A stretch of DNA of 64,000 nucleotides from Bacteroidota bacterium (GCA_021812985.1 JAKAMG010000001.1:1-64000); one strand, 5' to 3'; positions 18,923 to 28,084 are shown, counted from the stretch's first letter. Notes: generated from the letters alone by a model not told the origin. Numbers and translations are program-made.

Positions 18923-19867
18923 ATGAAATCATTGGCAGCCATGTTCGCTTTGCTGTTCGCGGCGGGAGCCACGCTCGCCCAGAACGTAAAGATCCCTTCC
19001 TACTTCACCGTCGACCCGGCCCTATCTGATTCACTTAGAGAATTCGTGAAAGAGGTCCGCCTTGACAGCACATTCGACGTCGGCGCTGACGGGAAGGAAA
19101 AGATCTCGCTCGCGGTGGTGGATCTGTCGGGTGAGACACCGGTTTTGGGCGGCGTGAACGAAGGAAGCTTCCTTTATCCCGCCAGCGTCTACAAGATGTT
19201 TGTCGCGATGGAAGTGCTCAAGGAAATAAGCGAGGAGGATTACAATCTTACCACCCCTTACGTCGTGCGCTTCCCGAACGCGGTGGACACGCAAAAGGAA
19301 ATCAGCTGGGATCCGCGGCCGCTTCTACAAAACGGAGACACGGTCAACATCAACTACCTTCTTGACCTGATGATAACTCGGAGCGACAACTCGGCGGCAA
19401 ACTGCCTGATAGACGTCGCCCGGAGAGACAGCATCAACTCGACAATCGACAGTTACGGATGGTACGGTAGCGAGGTTACGAGGAAGTTCCTGTCCCGTGA
19501 TGTCGAAGACTCCGCGTACAGGAACATACGCGGGACACAGTTATGCGCGCTTCATGCCGCCGACTTCATGTACCGGATCTATACGAACACCCTCGTCAAC
19601 CCGTGGGTCAGCATGGAGATGAAAGCGCTTCTCGGAAGGCAGCTCGACACAACGAAGCTTTCGGCCGGGCTTCCCCGTAATACAATGTTCTACCATAAGA
19701 CGGGATGGTGGAGCTACTGGACAAACGACGTGGGTATCGTCGACAACGGAAGAATCAGGTATATAGTCTCCTGCTTCGTGCCGGTCGAAGAAGGCGAGGC
19801 CGGGCCGAGGATGAAGGTGCTGTCCCGTGACATATTCAGGCTGATCGAGCGGAGACACAGGAACTAA
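18923..19867 (+). CDS. Exported serine hydrolase, class A beta-lactamase-like fold (second copy)
   Basis: The ATG at 18923 gives 314 residues with a clean signal peptide (ending ATLAQ) and AAAGG upstream. A longer frame would begin inside the terminator hairpin and is rejected. Active-site boxes are SxxK (S88-K91, PASVYK), SDN (S154-N156, RSDNSAAN) and KTG (K259-G261, HKTGWWSY). As in the gene at 9158, no class A ExxLN omega-loop glutamate is evident, so beta-lactamase activity is not assured. It stands alone between terminator-bounded or unrelated neighbours. Its function is unknown beyond serine acyl-enzyme chemistry in the periplasm or outside the cell. Confidence 0.8.
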   Translation: MKSLAAMFALLFAAGATLAQNVKIPSYFTVDPALSDSLREFVKEVRLDSTFDVGADGKEKISLAVVDLSGETPVLGGVNEGSFLYPASVYKMFVAMEVLKEISEEDYNLTTPYVVRFPNAVDTQKEISWDPRPLLQNGDTVNINYLLDLMITRSDNSAANCLIDVARRDSINSTIDSYGWYGSEVTRKFLSRDVEDSAYRNIRGTQLCALHAADFMYRIYTNTLVNPWVSMEMKALLGRQLDTTKLSAGLPRNTMFYHKTGWWSYWTNDVGIVDNGRIRYIVSCFVPVEEGEAGPRMKVLSRDIFRLIERRHRN

Positions 19868-20200
19868 GTAAGAGTGGCTCCGCCGGTCGTCTGCCGCGGT
19901 TTCTCTGAGTCAGTACAAGTCCGTGGTCACGTATTCGGCGCCGGTCCCGCTATAATTCGCCAAATAGGCGGTTTTTCACCGGATTTGAAAATATCCCAAG
20001 GAACTATCCCCGCGAGTTCGTTATATTGTCATATCAAAAGTAACATCTTCACCCTACTGAAATGAAGATCGGGCGACGGTGTTCGGAAGCCGGGATTTGG
20101 TCTTCTTCAAAGGGTACCCTCTGATACAAATCAGCCAATACTTCTTCTCAGCGGCTAACCTTCCCAGCACAATTACTATATATAAATATTGAAAGGATTT
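19868..20200. other. Intergenic region upstream of the RNA helicase gene
   Basis: These 333 bp have no recognisable gene. An A/T-rich run at 20174-20190 (ACTATATATAAATATTG) just before the helicase ribosome-binding site may contain a promoter -10 element. Long untranslated leaders are common for cold-inducible DEAD-box genes, but no structured RNA was identified. Confidence 0.35.
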
Positions 20201-21421
20201 ATGAAGTCTAAGACTTTTGTGCTTAGCAGCCAAATCACTGCTCTCCTGGAAGGAGAGGGGATTACGGATGCAACGCCCGTGCAGGAGCAAATCATTCCAG
20301 CAATCACAGAAGGAAGGGATGTCCTCGCGCAATCAGAGACAGGGTCGGGAAAGACGCTGAGCTTCGCTATACCGATAATTGAAACCCTCAAGAGGAGTGA
20401 CGGGCTCAAGGCGCTCATACTTGTTCCGACCAGGGAGCTGGCGACGCAGGTTGCGGGCGAGTTCGTAAAGTTCTCGAGAGGGAAGCACCTCGGGATCGTT
20501 CCGGTATACGGCGGGGTCTCGATAAACACACAGGCCGGGAAACTGCGTCAGGCAAATATAATAGTCGCCACGCCGGGCCGCCTGATCGATTTGTTGAATC
20601 GCCACGCGCTCAGGCTGAACACCGTGAAGTATTTCGTCTGTGACGAGGCGGACAGGATGCTCGACATGGGATTCATAAAGGACGTCGAGCGGATCGCCTC
20701 GAATCTTCCGGGCGAACATCAGACTCTCCTCTTCAGCGCCACCGTTCCGAAGGAGATAGAGAAACTTGCGTCGAAGTATCTTCACAATCCGATGAACGTT
20801 CGACTCGCCGCCACGGTTAAGCCGGTATTTCTTCACCAGACATATTACAAAGTGTCGCCCGAACGAAAGCTCGACCTGTTGGTCGCCCTCCTCGGACGCG
20901 AGCGGAGCCTCGCCATCGTATTCTGCAACAGGAAGCACATAACTGTGAAGGTTTCTAAGAAGCTGACCACTATGGGAGTGCCCGCAAAGGCGCTAAACGG
21001 CAACATGTCCCAGCCCCAGCGCGAGAAGGTGACGAACGACTTCCGCTCGGGCAAGTTCACTGTACTCGTGGCAACCGACGTCGCCGCGCGCGGCCTCCAC
21101 ATAGATGATGTCTCTCATGTTTACAACTATGAGATACCGAAAGATGTGGAATCGTACACTCATAGGGTCGGCCGGACTGCGCGCGCAGGGCAGGAGGGCG
21201 AGGCGATATCGCTTGTCGCGACCGAAGACGAGAAGAAATTTTTCCAGCAGATACTCTTCGAGTACCGCGGTGACATAAAGCTAAAGGAGTTTTCGGGTTT
21301 CGAGTTGAAGCCGGAGCAGCAGGATCGTCCGAAGGCCGCCGTGAAGCCGCAGAAGGAAGAGCGACCCTCATGGAGAAACCGATGGCGTCGTAACACGGGC
21401 GAAGGTAAGAAGAAGCGCTAG
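20201..21421 (+). CDS. DEAD-box ATP-dependent RNA helicase (RhlE/CshA type)
   Basis: A 406-residue helicase with the standard motif series: Q-motif region (ITDATPVQEQIIPAI), motif I QSETGSGKT, Ia PTRELA, II DEAD, III SAT, and motif VI HRVGRTARAGQEGEA. A short basic tail (WRNRWRRNTGEGKKKR) probably binds RNA. These enzymes unwind RNA duplexes in ribosome assembly and mRNA turnover. The ATG at 20201 is preferred over the in-frame TTG at 20189 because AAAGGA stands just before it. The gene appears monocistronic. Assignment to a named subfamily is not firm. Confidence 0.95.
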   Translation: MKSKTFVLSSQITALLEGEGITDATPVQEQIIPAITEGRDVLAQSETGSGKTLSFAIPIIETLKRSDGLKALILVPTRELATQVAGEFVKFSRGKHLGIVPVYGGVSINTQAGKLRQANIIVATPGRLIDLLNRHALRLNTVKYFVCDEADRMLDMGFIKDVERIASNLPGEHQTLLFSATVPKEIEKLASKYLHNPMNVRLAATVKPVFLHQTYYKVSPERKLDLLVALLGRERSLAIVFCNRKHITVKVSKKLTTMGVPAKALNGNMSQPQREKVTNDFRSGKFTVLVATDVAARGLHIDDVSHVYNYEIPKDVESYTHRVGRTARAGQEGEAISLVATEDEKKFFQQILFEYRGDIKLKEFSGFELKPEQQDRPKAAVKPQKEERPSWRNRWRRNTGEGKKKR

Positions 21422-21573
21422 ACGCGGCGAGGGAGGAATTCCGGAGGACCGAGAAAGCGCCCATGTGGGTGTCCCGGACTTGCCGGCCCCTCCCGGACCT
21501 GGTCCCGCGGTGACATCGCGCTTCGAGCTTCGTCTATTCATCCAGGCAAATCAAGAATTGAGGAGCAACTGTC

Positions 21574-22155
21574 ATGGACAATCTTGTTGAAATAGCAGAA
21601 TATCTTGAACCCACCAAAACAGTACTGGTATTGTGGGACGTTCAGAAGATGCTAGTCGACGCCATATTCAATCGTGAGGAGTTCCTTGAGAACGTGACGA
21701 ATCTGGCCGCTGCCGCCCGGAAGAAAGGGATCCCCGTCCTTTTCACGAAGATCACTCCCCTTTCCGAAAGGTTTGAGTCCCCCGGCCGGAAATTCATGAG
21801 GCGAAAAATGCCGGCGGGATACAAGCCGGGTTCAGACGGCTACGATCTGGCTCTTCATCCTGAAGTTGATGATATTGTCCTGAACAAGAATACGGCTTCC
21901 ATATTCGTGGCGACGAATTTCGAGCTTATGATGAGAAACGCGGGGATATCGACGGTCCTTTTCACCGGGATTGCCACGGAAATAGGTGTCGAGTCGAGCG
22001 CTCGTGACGCCCTCAACCGGGGTTTTTTCCCCGTCATAGTCTCGGACGCTGTATCCTCACGTGACAAGGAGGCGCATTTGCGCTCCCTCACGAACCTCAA
22101 AAACATGCTCCCCATCGTTACGAAGCAGGAACTTGTCGGCTTCTGGAAAAAGTGA
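21574..22155 (+). CDS. Isochorismatase-fold hydrolase lacking the catalytic cysteine
   Basis: A 193-residue isochorismatase-like protein of normal family length. The aspartate D22 (LWDVQ) and lysine K105 (LNKNTAS) of the usual Asp-Lys-Cys triad are present. The nucleophile position is glycine (G138, in [16 protein letters not shown], where TGxxTxxCV is usual). True isochorismatases such as PhzD also lack the cysteine, whereas amidohydrolase members (nicotinamidase, N-carbamoylsarcosine amidase types) need it. So this protein is unlikely to be a nicotinamidase and may hydrolyse another bond or have a non-catalytic role. GAGGAG precedes the ATG. Its neighbours give no pathway clue. Confidence 0.85.
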   Translation: MDNLVEIAEYLEPTKTVLVLWDVQKMLVDAIFNREEFLENVTNLAAAARKKGIPVLFTKITPLSERFESPGRKFMRRKMPAGYKPGSDGYDLALHPEVDDIVLNKNTASIFVATNFELMMRNAGISTVLFTGIATEIGVESSARDALNRGFFPVIVSDAVSSRDKEAHLRSLTNLKNMLPIVTKQELVGFWKK

Positions 22156-22212
22156 CATTCCGGCCACTTACGGATTAACCCTTTTACCGAAAGACGCATC
22201 TAAGAAGAAGTA

Positions 22213-22245
22213 ACAGACGGGCCGCGACAGGGGCGCCCCGTCTGT
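22213..22245 (+). terminator. Hairpin, possible terminator after the isochorismatase-fold gene
   Basis: A perfect 9-bp inverted repeat (ACAGACGGG at 22213-22221, CCCGTCTGT at 22237-22245) lies between two rightward genes. No T-run follows, so its role is uncertain. Confidence 0.4.
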
Positions 22246-22279
22246 ATCCTTCAACTTAAACAAAAAGGGAGCACCTGGT

Positions 22280-22684
22280 ATGAAGTATCTGATTGTCTTC
22301 TCGGCGGTAATCATGATTGCCGTTTCCGCGTTCGGGCAGGGGATGGGGCGCAGAATGATGTACGACCAGTCAAATGTCACGACGTTCACCGGGACCGTTC
22401 AGAGCGTAGACACGCTGACGGGACGGGGCGGGAATTTCCAAATGATAATGCTTACGGTGAAAGTGAAGTCCGGCACCGAGCGCGTCCACGTCGGTCCCGT
22501 CTCCTTCATCGAAAAGGAGAAGTTCTCCTTCAAGACCGGCGACGCCGTCGAAGTCACGGGGTCAAAGGTCGACTTCAATGGCTCAGACGTCATAATGGCG
22601 GCGAAGGTCAAAGATGGGGGGAAGGAACTGACGCTGCGTGACGAAAGCGGGAGACCACTTTGGGCCCGAAGAGGGATGAGGTAG
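22280..22684 (+). CDS. Small exported protein, OB-fold-like, function unknown
   Basis: A 134-residue protein with signal peptide ending SAFGQ. The mature part is beta-rich (TFTGTVQSVDT, MLTVKVKSGTERVHVGP, FSFKTGDAVEVTGSKVDFNG, VIMAAKVKDGGKELTLRDESG). This pattern is typical of small periplasmic OB-fold domains, and the terminal RDESGRPLWARR resembles the end of several such proteins. No function can be assigned. It is probably transcribed alone, with a hairpin before it and a good terminator 12 nt after its stop codon. Confidence 0.7.
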   Translation: MKYLIVFSAVIMIAVSAFGQGMGRRMMYDQSNVTTFTGTVQSVDTLTGRGGNFQMIMLTVKVKSGTERVHVGPVSFIEKEKFSFKTGDAVEVTGSKVDFNGSDVIMAAKVKDGGKELTLRDESGRPLWARRGMR

Positions 22685-22695
22685 ACTTATCGATG

Positions 22696-22731
22696 GCGGT
22701 GCGGGAATGAACCCGCATCGCTAATTTTTTC
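22696..22731 (+). terminator. Rho-independent terminator
   Basis: A 10-bp stem with one G-U pair (GCGGTGCGGG at 22696-22705, CCCGCATCGC at 22712-22721) is followed by TAATTTTTTC. It ends the small secreted-protein gene just before a convergent gene. Confidence 0.88.
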
Positions 22732-22780
22732 GGTGTACCCGGGCGTGCTGAAAAACAGACTAACCGCTCGGGAAGAGGGG

Positions 22781-23725
22781 TCAGTATGTCGCAGATAAAG
22801 TGATGGTTCCGCTGTAGTTACCTGAAGCGGTGCTCGCGGAAAGAGCGGGTATCGATCCTCCAAGCCAGAGATAGTAGTTGCCCGTACTCCCGGTTTTGCC
22901 ACTCAGCTTAACAATGCTACCGCTCGAGACCGTCGAAGACTTGGTTTGACTCAAGGTGCTATACCCTGCAAGATTTGGAGTGAACGTCAGGCTGTTCGTG
23001 CCCCAGGTGAGCGTGGCGGAAGAGGGGTATGTCACAGTTACTGACTGACCTCCGTTGCCTGTCAGTGTGATTGCCACGGCACTTGCGCTCGTCTGCGGGC
23101 TGATCGAGTTAGGGATCGTCCCTGCTATGAGGGTTCCGAAGTTGAGCGGGCCGCTGGCGCTCATCGTGAGCCCTTGAATGACTGTCGCTCCGACGGTCAG
23201 CTGATTGCTTTTGCTCGGACTACCACTGGCAATGTATGAAGCGCTCAAGCTGAAGAGCCCGCTGTAGCTTCCCGGGGGAAACGTCGATGTAAGGTTGGCC
23301 GAGCCATATACATATACATAAGCGGCATATGTAGTCTTGTTGATCCTTGTATTCAATGGAAACGATGCTGTAGTTCCGGCGAACGTTGTGGCCCCCGATG
23401 CACTGTTAGCACTGCTGTTGTACGAGGCCGCCCAGCTGTATGGTACATTATTTCCTGAATATGTCATGTTTGCCGGCGGAAGTAGGGTTACGTAAACAGT
23501 AGTGCCCTTGGTTCCGTAAATCGAAAAGGAGCCTTCGCCTGCCGCGCCGAGAGAGACGGTGTACGTCCCGCCTCCGGAAACGACAGTCCCGAAGCTGAGG
23601 TTGGATATGAAGTTGACCGTAGGTTGAGCATGCGCCCCTGGACTAAGTAAAAACAACGCGAGAAATCCCGCCGCGAGCGCAACACTTTTAGTCCCGAATG
23701 TTCTTCTTCTCAAAGCGAAAGTCAT
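22781..23725 (-). CDS. Exported protein with two DUF4402 domains
   Basis: A 314-residue protein, starting at the ATG whose minus-strand upstream sequence holds GGAAGG. An in-frame extension to 23821 lacks a signal peptide at its start and is rejected. The signal peptide ends GAHAQ. Two successive beta-sandwich repeats begin around NLSFGTVVSGG and PLNFGTLIAGT, the DUF4402 hallmark, and both are rich in Ser, Thr, Gly and Tyr. DUF4402 proteins are secreted and sometimes lie near pilus-like or adhesin genes, but none is seen here. The C-terminus ends TITLSATY without a T9SS domain. The gene is convergent with its left neighbour and divergent from the GH31 gene. Confidence 0.8.
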   Translation of the reverse strand: MTFALRRRTFGTKSVALAAGFLALFLLSPGAHAQPTVNFISNLSFGTVVSGGGTYTVSLGAAGEGSFSIYGTKGTTVYVTLLPPANMTYSGNNVPYSWAASYNSSANSASGATTFAGTTASFPLNTRINKTTYAAYVYVYGSANLTSTFPPGSYSGLFSLSASYIASGSPSKSNQLTVGATVIQGLTMSASGPLNFGTLIAGTIPNSISPQTSASAVAITLTGNGGQSVTVTYPSSATLTWGTNSLTFTPNLAGYSTLSQTKSSTVSSGSIVKLSGKTGSTGNYYLWLGGSIPALSASTASGNYSGTITLSATY

Positions 23726-24068
23726 GGTCTGGTTGTCCTTCCGTGAAAATACCAAAGGGCGTCGAGAAAATCCACAATCCCATCTCGCGGGTTTGTGTTC
23801 GTAAGAACTTTCCCGATTCATTTGGCAAATCGAGGCTCAGCCGAGTGAATCTCTCCTTCACATCCGCCGTGTAAGCGAAGTGGGGGCGGCAAGGAGCCAA
23901 TCTTCCTGGGCGGTGACCTTGAAATTGTGCCGTTCGAAAGCTATTGCTATCTTCTTACGCCCTCGTTACCGGAATAAGTAATCGGGCCGGCCATCGATGA
24001 GTAAGTTTTTCATTCAGCCCTGATAACAGGGGCATTATCATGCCGAAATCAACTCGGAGTAGGTTGCA
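23726..24068. other. Divergent intergenic region between the DUF4402 and GH31 genes
   Basis: These 343 bp should contain both promoters. A small hairpin CCCTG-ATAA-CAGGG (24018-24031) lies 38 bp before the GH31 ATG. GGAG near 24056 is the weak GH31 ribosome-binding site. No copy of the LacI-type operator found at 26866 was seen here. Confidence 0.4.
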
Positions 24069-26846
24069 ATGACGTTTCGAAAATTTGTCTGGTCCATCGC
24101 GTTCGTGCTCATCATGGAGTCTCTTCCTGCCGCATTGTTCGCGCAGGATTTCCTGGGCAACGTCACTACGTATTCTGTCAGCGGAAACGAGGTCACGGTA
24201 AATGCGGACACGTCGGCGGTGAGACTGGTCTTCTATAAACCGGAAGTCGTCCGTGTAGACTTCATGCCATCCCCCTCGACGCGCATTACTCGTTCACTTG
24301 TGATCGTGCCGGACTCACTGCAGCAGGTGGCGGTGAATGTGACAGAAGGTGACTCCAGTATATCAATTGCCACATCCGCCATGCGGATAGTCTGTGCGAA
24401 GTACCCTCTCCGACTCAGCTTCTTCGACGCCGGGGGGAATCTCCTTGTCGGCGAACCGGTGCAGGGGGGACTCGAGTCGGACAACCTCCTGCGCGCGGCA
24501 AACTTCTCCATCAAGGGAGGGGAGTCATTCTATGGGACTGGCGAGCGGGGGCTGAGTCTCAACCTCAGAGGCCTCGCGTTTGACAGCTATAACCAGCAGC
24601 ACGGAGGCTATCCAAACAGAGGCATACCGCCGGCTATGAACGTCAACATACCCTTTATTGTCTCATCGAATCATTACGGGATCTATTTCGATAACACGTA
24701 TCCCGGGCATTTCGATATAGCGAAAACCTTCCCAGGGATATTCACTTACAGCGCGGCAGGGGGCGAGCTGTCGTACTATTTCATATCAGATCCCACCTAC
24801 CAGGGGATATTATCGGATTACACGTGGCTCACAGGGAGGGCGCCGCTCCTGCCCAGGTGGGCGTACGGTTACATACAGTCGAAGTTCGGATACAGAGATT
24901 CTCAGGATGCAGAGCAGACGATAGAAAGATTCCGGACGGATTCAATTCCCGCTGACGCAATCGTGTTTGACCTGTACTGGTTCAGGGACATGGGGGATCT
25001 CGACTGGAATCCGAGCTCCTGGCCTGATCCGACGCAGATGAACGCGCAGTTCCGCTCGCAGGGGTTCAAGACGATAGTGATTACTGAGCCGTACATTGTC
25101 CAAAGCTCCGATAACTTCGCGACGGCCGACCAGAACGGGTATCTTGCGAAGTCTCCCGGCGGCGGGAGCTACATACTTAACGACTGGTGGTCATGCGGAT
25201 GCAATGCCGGACTCCTCGACATAACAAATCCGCAGGCGCAAAGCTGGTGGTGGAGCAAGTACCAGCATATCTTTCAGACTGGCGTCAGCGGACTCTGGAC
25301 AGACCTGGGAGAGCCGGAGCGCGACTCGCTCCAGATGAAGTTCATGATGGGGCCCGACGCGGAGGTGCACAACATCTATGACTTCCTTTGGGCTGAGACT
25401 CTTTTCAATGGAATGAAGGGGTCGTTTCCGGGCATGAGGATGTTCAACCTCACACGCTCCGGGTTCGCCGGAATTCAGAGATTCGGCACGGTAACATGGT
25501 CGGGGGACGTGGCAAAGACTTTCTCAGGCCTCGCCGTGCAGCTGCCAATTCTCCTCAACATGGGGATGTCCGGGATTGCCTATCACAACTCGGACATCGG
25601 AGGGTTTACGGGAAACTCGCCGACGACACCGGAACTCTACACGAGGTGGATGGAGTTTGGGGCCTTCTGTCCGGTCATGAGGGCGCACGGCTACGACGCG
25701 CTTGGTGGTACAGAGCCCTGGGCGTTTAATTCAAACAGCCCATCGACGGAGGGAATCGTGAGAAACCTGATCAGACTCCGTTACTCGCTCCTTCCTTACA
25801 ATTACACGATCGCCCACGAGACTTACGAGACGGGTGTGCCCATGGCCCGGCCTCTATTTGTCCAATACCCTGACGACCCGAACTTGTCCAACGAATCATC
25901 GGCGTACATGTGGGGGGACAATTTCCTCGTCGCCCCTGTCGTTGCATCTGGGGAGACCAGCAACACGTTCTATCTCCCCCCCGGAAAGTGGATCAGCTTC
26001 TGGGACGACCATGTTTATACTGGCGGTGGCGAGGTGACAGTGCCGGCGCCTATAGATGAGGTCCCGCTCCTTGTGAAATCAGGAAGCATAATTCCCATGC
26101 AGAATGTCATGGATTACAGCGATCAATATCCTCTTGACACTCTCAGGCTGGCGTTTTATCCAGACCCGGCGGCCTCTTCCTCATTCACTTTGTATGAAGA
26201 CGACGGAAAGTCGCTGGACTACCAGTCGGGGAGTTACTCTCAGACGCTCTTTGGCGAAAGGATGACCTCCGGAGGGAATGGCGGGACCATGGAAATTTCC
26301 ATAGGAGCGTCTGTCGGCGTTTATGCCGGCAAACCGGCTCGCCGTCTGTACGTTTGTGAGATTCACAAGGTGTCGCATCTGCCGAGCGGGGTATCTCTGG
26401 ATGGTGCGGGGATCGATCTGAGGCCCTCCCTCTCAAGCCTCTCTGCATCCTCCGAAGGGTATTTCTACGATGCGACGGCTGGTATTCTCTACATCAGGTT
26501 CAGCGCGAGCGCTGACAGCGCGTACTCCGTATCCGTTGACAGCGTTGAGGTCACGAGCGTGAAAGACGGAACCGGCTCCCCTACTGGGTATATGCTCCGG
26601 CAGAACTACCCGAACCCATTCAATCCGACGACGGTGATCAGTTACAGGCTTTCGACCTCCAGCCGTGTGAAGCTAACAGTGTTTGACATGCTTGGAAGAG
26701 AAGTGGCGACGTTAATTGACGGGGAGCAGGAGGCCGGTGGTCACTCGGTGGTATTCGACGGGACAAGCTTCCCAAGCGGGGTGTACATGTACGTCCTGAA
26801 CGGAGATGGGTTCCGGGACGCGAGGGAGATGCTCCTCTTGAAGTAG
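24069..26846 (+). CDS. Secreted GH31 alpha-glucosidase with T9SS sorting domain
   Basis: A 925-residue exported glycosidase (signal peptide ending LFAQ). An N-terminal beta-sandwich is followed by the GH31 barrel, with nucleophile D412 in LWTDLGEP and acid/base D480 in TWSGDVAKTF. The usual FDLYWFRDMGDLDW segment lies near 300-313. A C-terminal beta domain (DUF5110 type) and a type A T9SS domain (QNYPNPFNPTTVIS ... MLLLK) follow. GH31 enzymes release glucose from alpha-glucosides or, in some branches, xylose. Beside a LacI regulator and surface amylases, alpha-glucosidase activity on maltodextrins is the likely role, at the cell surface. It lies 198 bp before the regulator gene with no terminator visible between them. 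Confidence 0.93.
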   Translation: MTFRKFVWSIAFVLIMESLPAALFAQDFLGNVTTYSVSGNEVTVNADTSAVRLVFYKPEVVRVDFMPSPSTRITRSLVIVPDSLQQVAVNVTEGDSSISIATSAMRIVCAKYPLRLSFFDAGGNLLVGEPVQGGLESDNLLRAANFSIKGGESFYGTGERGLSLNLRGLAFDSYNQQHGGYPNRGIPPAMNVNIPFIVSSNHYGIYFDNTYPGHFDIAKTFPGIFTYSAAGGELSYYFISDPTYQGILSDYTWLTGRAPLLPRWAYGYIQSKFGYRDSQDAEQTIERFRTDSIPADAIVFDLYWFRDMGDLDWNPSSWPDPTQMNAQFRSQGFKTIVITEPYIVQSSDNFATADQNGYLAKSPGGGSYILNDWWSCGCNAGLLDITNPQAQSWWWSKYQHIFQTGVSGLWTDLGEPERDSLQMKFMMGPDAEVHNIYDFLWAETLFNGMKGSFPGMRMFNLTRSGFAGIQRFGTVTWSGDVAKTFSGLAVQLPILLNMGMSGIAYHNSDIGGFTGNSPTTPELYTRWMEFGAFCPVMRAHGYDALGGTEPWAFNSNSPSTEGIVRNLIRLRYSLLPYNYTIAHETYETGVPMARPLFVQYPDDPNLSNESSAYMWGDNFLVAPVVASGETSNTFYLPPGKWISFWDDHVYTGGGEVTVPAPIDEVPLLVKSGSIIPMQNVMDYSDQYPLDTLRLAFYPDPAASSSFTLYEDDGKSLDYQSGSYSQTLFGERMTSGGNGGTMEISIGASVGVYAGKPARRLYVCEIHKVSHLPSGVSLDGAGIDLRPSLSSLSASSEGYFYDATAGILYIRFSASADSAYSVSVDSVEVTSVKDGTGSPTGYMLRQNYPNPFNPTTVISYRLSTSSRVKLTVFDMLGREVATLIDGEQEAGGHSVVFDGTSFPSGVYMYVLNGDGFRDAREMLLLK

Positions 26847-26865
26847 CGGATTGGGGGGGAAGCAT

Positions 26866-26878
26866 GTTAGCGCTAAAG
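26866..26878. promoter_or_regulatory. Candidate LacI-family operator upstream of the regulator gene
   Basis: GTTAGCGCTAAAG contains the perfect 10-bp palindrome TTAGCGCTAA with a central CG, the typical form of LacI/GalR operators. A 12-of-13 match in inverse orientation lies upstream of the GH92 gene (57165-57177). Confidence 0.5.
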
Positions 26879-26988
26879 TTAGATGCGGGTCAAATGTGGA
26901 AGAAAAAATTCGACCGTTATAACTTCCAATAATTCCGTGATTTGCGGAAGTGTTTCCACGAAATGACACAAAGGGGCGAAAACAGGAC

Positions 26989-27015
26989 TTGACAGAGTCA
27001 TTTTTTTTGTACAGC
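26989..27015 (+). promoter_or_regulatory. Candidate promoter of the LacI-regulator operon
   Basis: TTGACA at 26989-26994 is followed by a T-rich spacer and a poor -10 (TACAGC, 27010-27015) at a short 15-nt spacing. The palindrome at 27016 lies directly at its downstream edge. Confidence 0.35.
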
Positions 27016-27033
27016 TTTGGAAGCCCTTCCAAA
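27016..27033. promoter_or_regulatory. 18-bp palindrome, candidate autoregulatory operator
   Basis: TTTGGAAGCCCTTCCAAA is a perfect inverted repeat of 8 bp arms with a CC centre, 11 bp before the regulator ATG. A looser GGAA-N4-TTCC element lies at 26946-26957. The position between promoter and start suits repression of the operon by its own first gene product. Confidence 0.5.
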
Positions 27034-27044
27034 AATGTGAGGTC

Positions 27045-28076
27045 ATGGCGAAAAAGGTTACTATTTACGACATCGCGAGAGAAGCCGGGTTCGGAATCGG
27101 TACCATATCAAGGGTGCTGAACGACCACCCGAGCGTTACACCCGAAACTCGCAAGAAAGTCATTGAGGTTGCCAAGCGTCTCAACTACCAACCTCATACC
27201 TACGCCCAGCGTCTCGCCCGCAGGCAGTCGGAAACCATCTCCGCCGTCATCCCATTCTTCACTAACTACTTCTTCATAGAGGTCCTCCGGGGAGTACAGG
27301 ACAAAATATCCGAGCTTGGATATGACCTCGTGCTATACGGAGTAGAGCACCCAGACCAGGTGGAAGGGTATGCCTCGAGGGCGCTTCAGAGGGGGAAGGT
27401 GGACGGCATACTCTTCTTCTCGATGAAGGTTCCGGACAAGGTGTTGGTCCGCCTGAAAGAAACCAACCTCCCGATAGGTCTCGTCGATTCCGTTTCTCCG
27501 GATTTCGACTCGATCTCAGTGGCAAACGCGGAAGGGGCTTATGCCGCGACGGCACACCTGATTGAACTCGGGCACAGAAGGATCGGCATGATAAACGCTC
27601 AGTCGGTGAGCGCCCCCGCTCTGGAGCGCCTGCAGGGATATCGGCGTGCCCTCGAGAGGCACGGTCTGTCGTTCACGGATGAGTTCGTGAGGATTGGCAG
27701 AAACACGAAGCAGGACGGTTTCAACAGGGACGCCGGCTACGAGGCGATGACAGATTTTATAAAAATGGGTTCCGAGATGCCTAAAGCATTCTTCGTGTCC
27801 TCCGATATACAGGCGATGGGAGCGATCGCGGCGCTCAACGAGAACGGTTTCAGAGTGCCGGAAGATGTCGCGCTTGTCGGGTTTGATGACATCGAACTCG
27901 CCCGCCACATGAGGCTTACAACCATGCGCCAGCCTATGTTCCAGATGGGAGTCCTTGCGATAGAGCGCCTCGTCGCCAGGATGGCGAATCCCGACATGGA
28001 AATCCTTCACACCACATTTTCGCCTACTCTCATAGTACGAGAGAGCTGCGGAGCTCTCATAAGAAATCAAAACTGA
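27045..28076 (+). CDS. LacI/GalR-family transcriptional regulator
   Basis: A 343-residue protein with an N-terminal helix-turn-helix (VTIYDIAREAGFGIGTISRVLN, shown here in outline, about 4-27), hinge helix (YAQRLARRQ) and a periplasmic-binding-protein-like sensor domain. The sensor contains the usual SDIQAMGAIAALNENG and VALVGFDDIELA segments. The family binds palindromic operators and is released or engaged by sugars. The gene lies 8 bp before a TonB receptor at the head of the starch operon, so it probably senses maltose or maltodextrin, though no ligand residue was identified. Two palindrome types upstream are candidate operators. GAGG precedes the ATG at a short distance. Confidence 0.94.
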   Translation: MAKKVTIYDIAREAGFGIGTISRVLNDHPSVTPETRKKVIEVAKRLNYQPHTYAQRLARRQSETISAVIPFFTNYFFIEVLRGVQDKISELGYDLVLYGVEHPDQVEGYASRALQRGKVDGILFFSMKVPDKVLVRLKETNLPIGLVDSVSPDFDSISVANAEGAYAATAHLIELGHRRIGMINAQSVSAPALERLQGYRRALERHGLSFTDEFVRIGRNTKQDGFNRDAGYEAMTDFIKMGSEMPKAFFVSSDIQAMGAIAALNENGFRVPEDVALVGFDDIELARHMRLTTMRQPMFQMGVLAIERLVARMANPDMEILHTTFSPTLIVRESCGALIRNQN

Positions 28077-28084
28077 GGTAAAGC

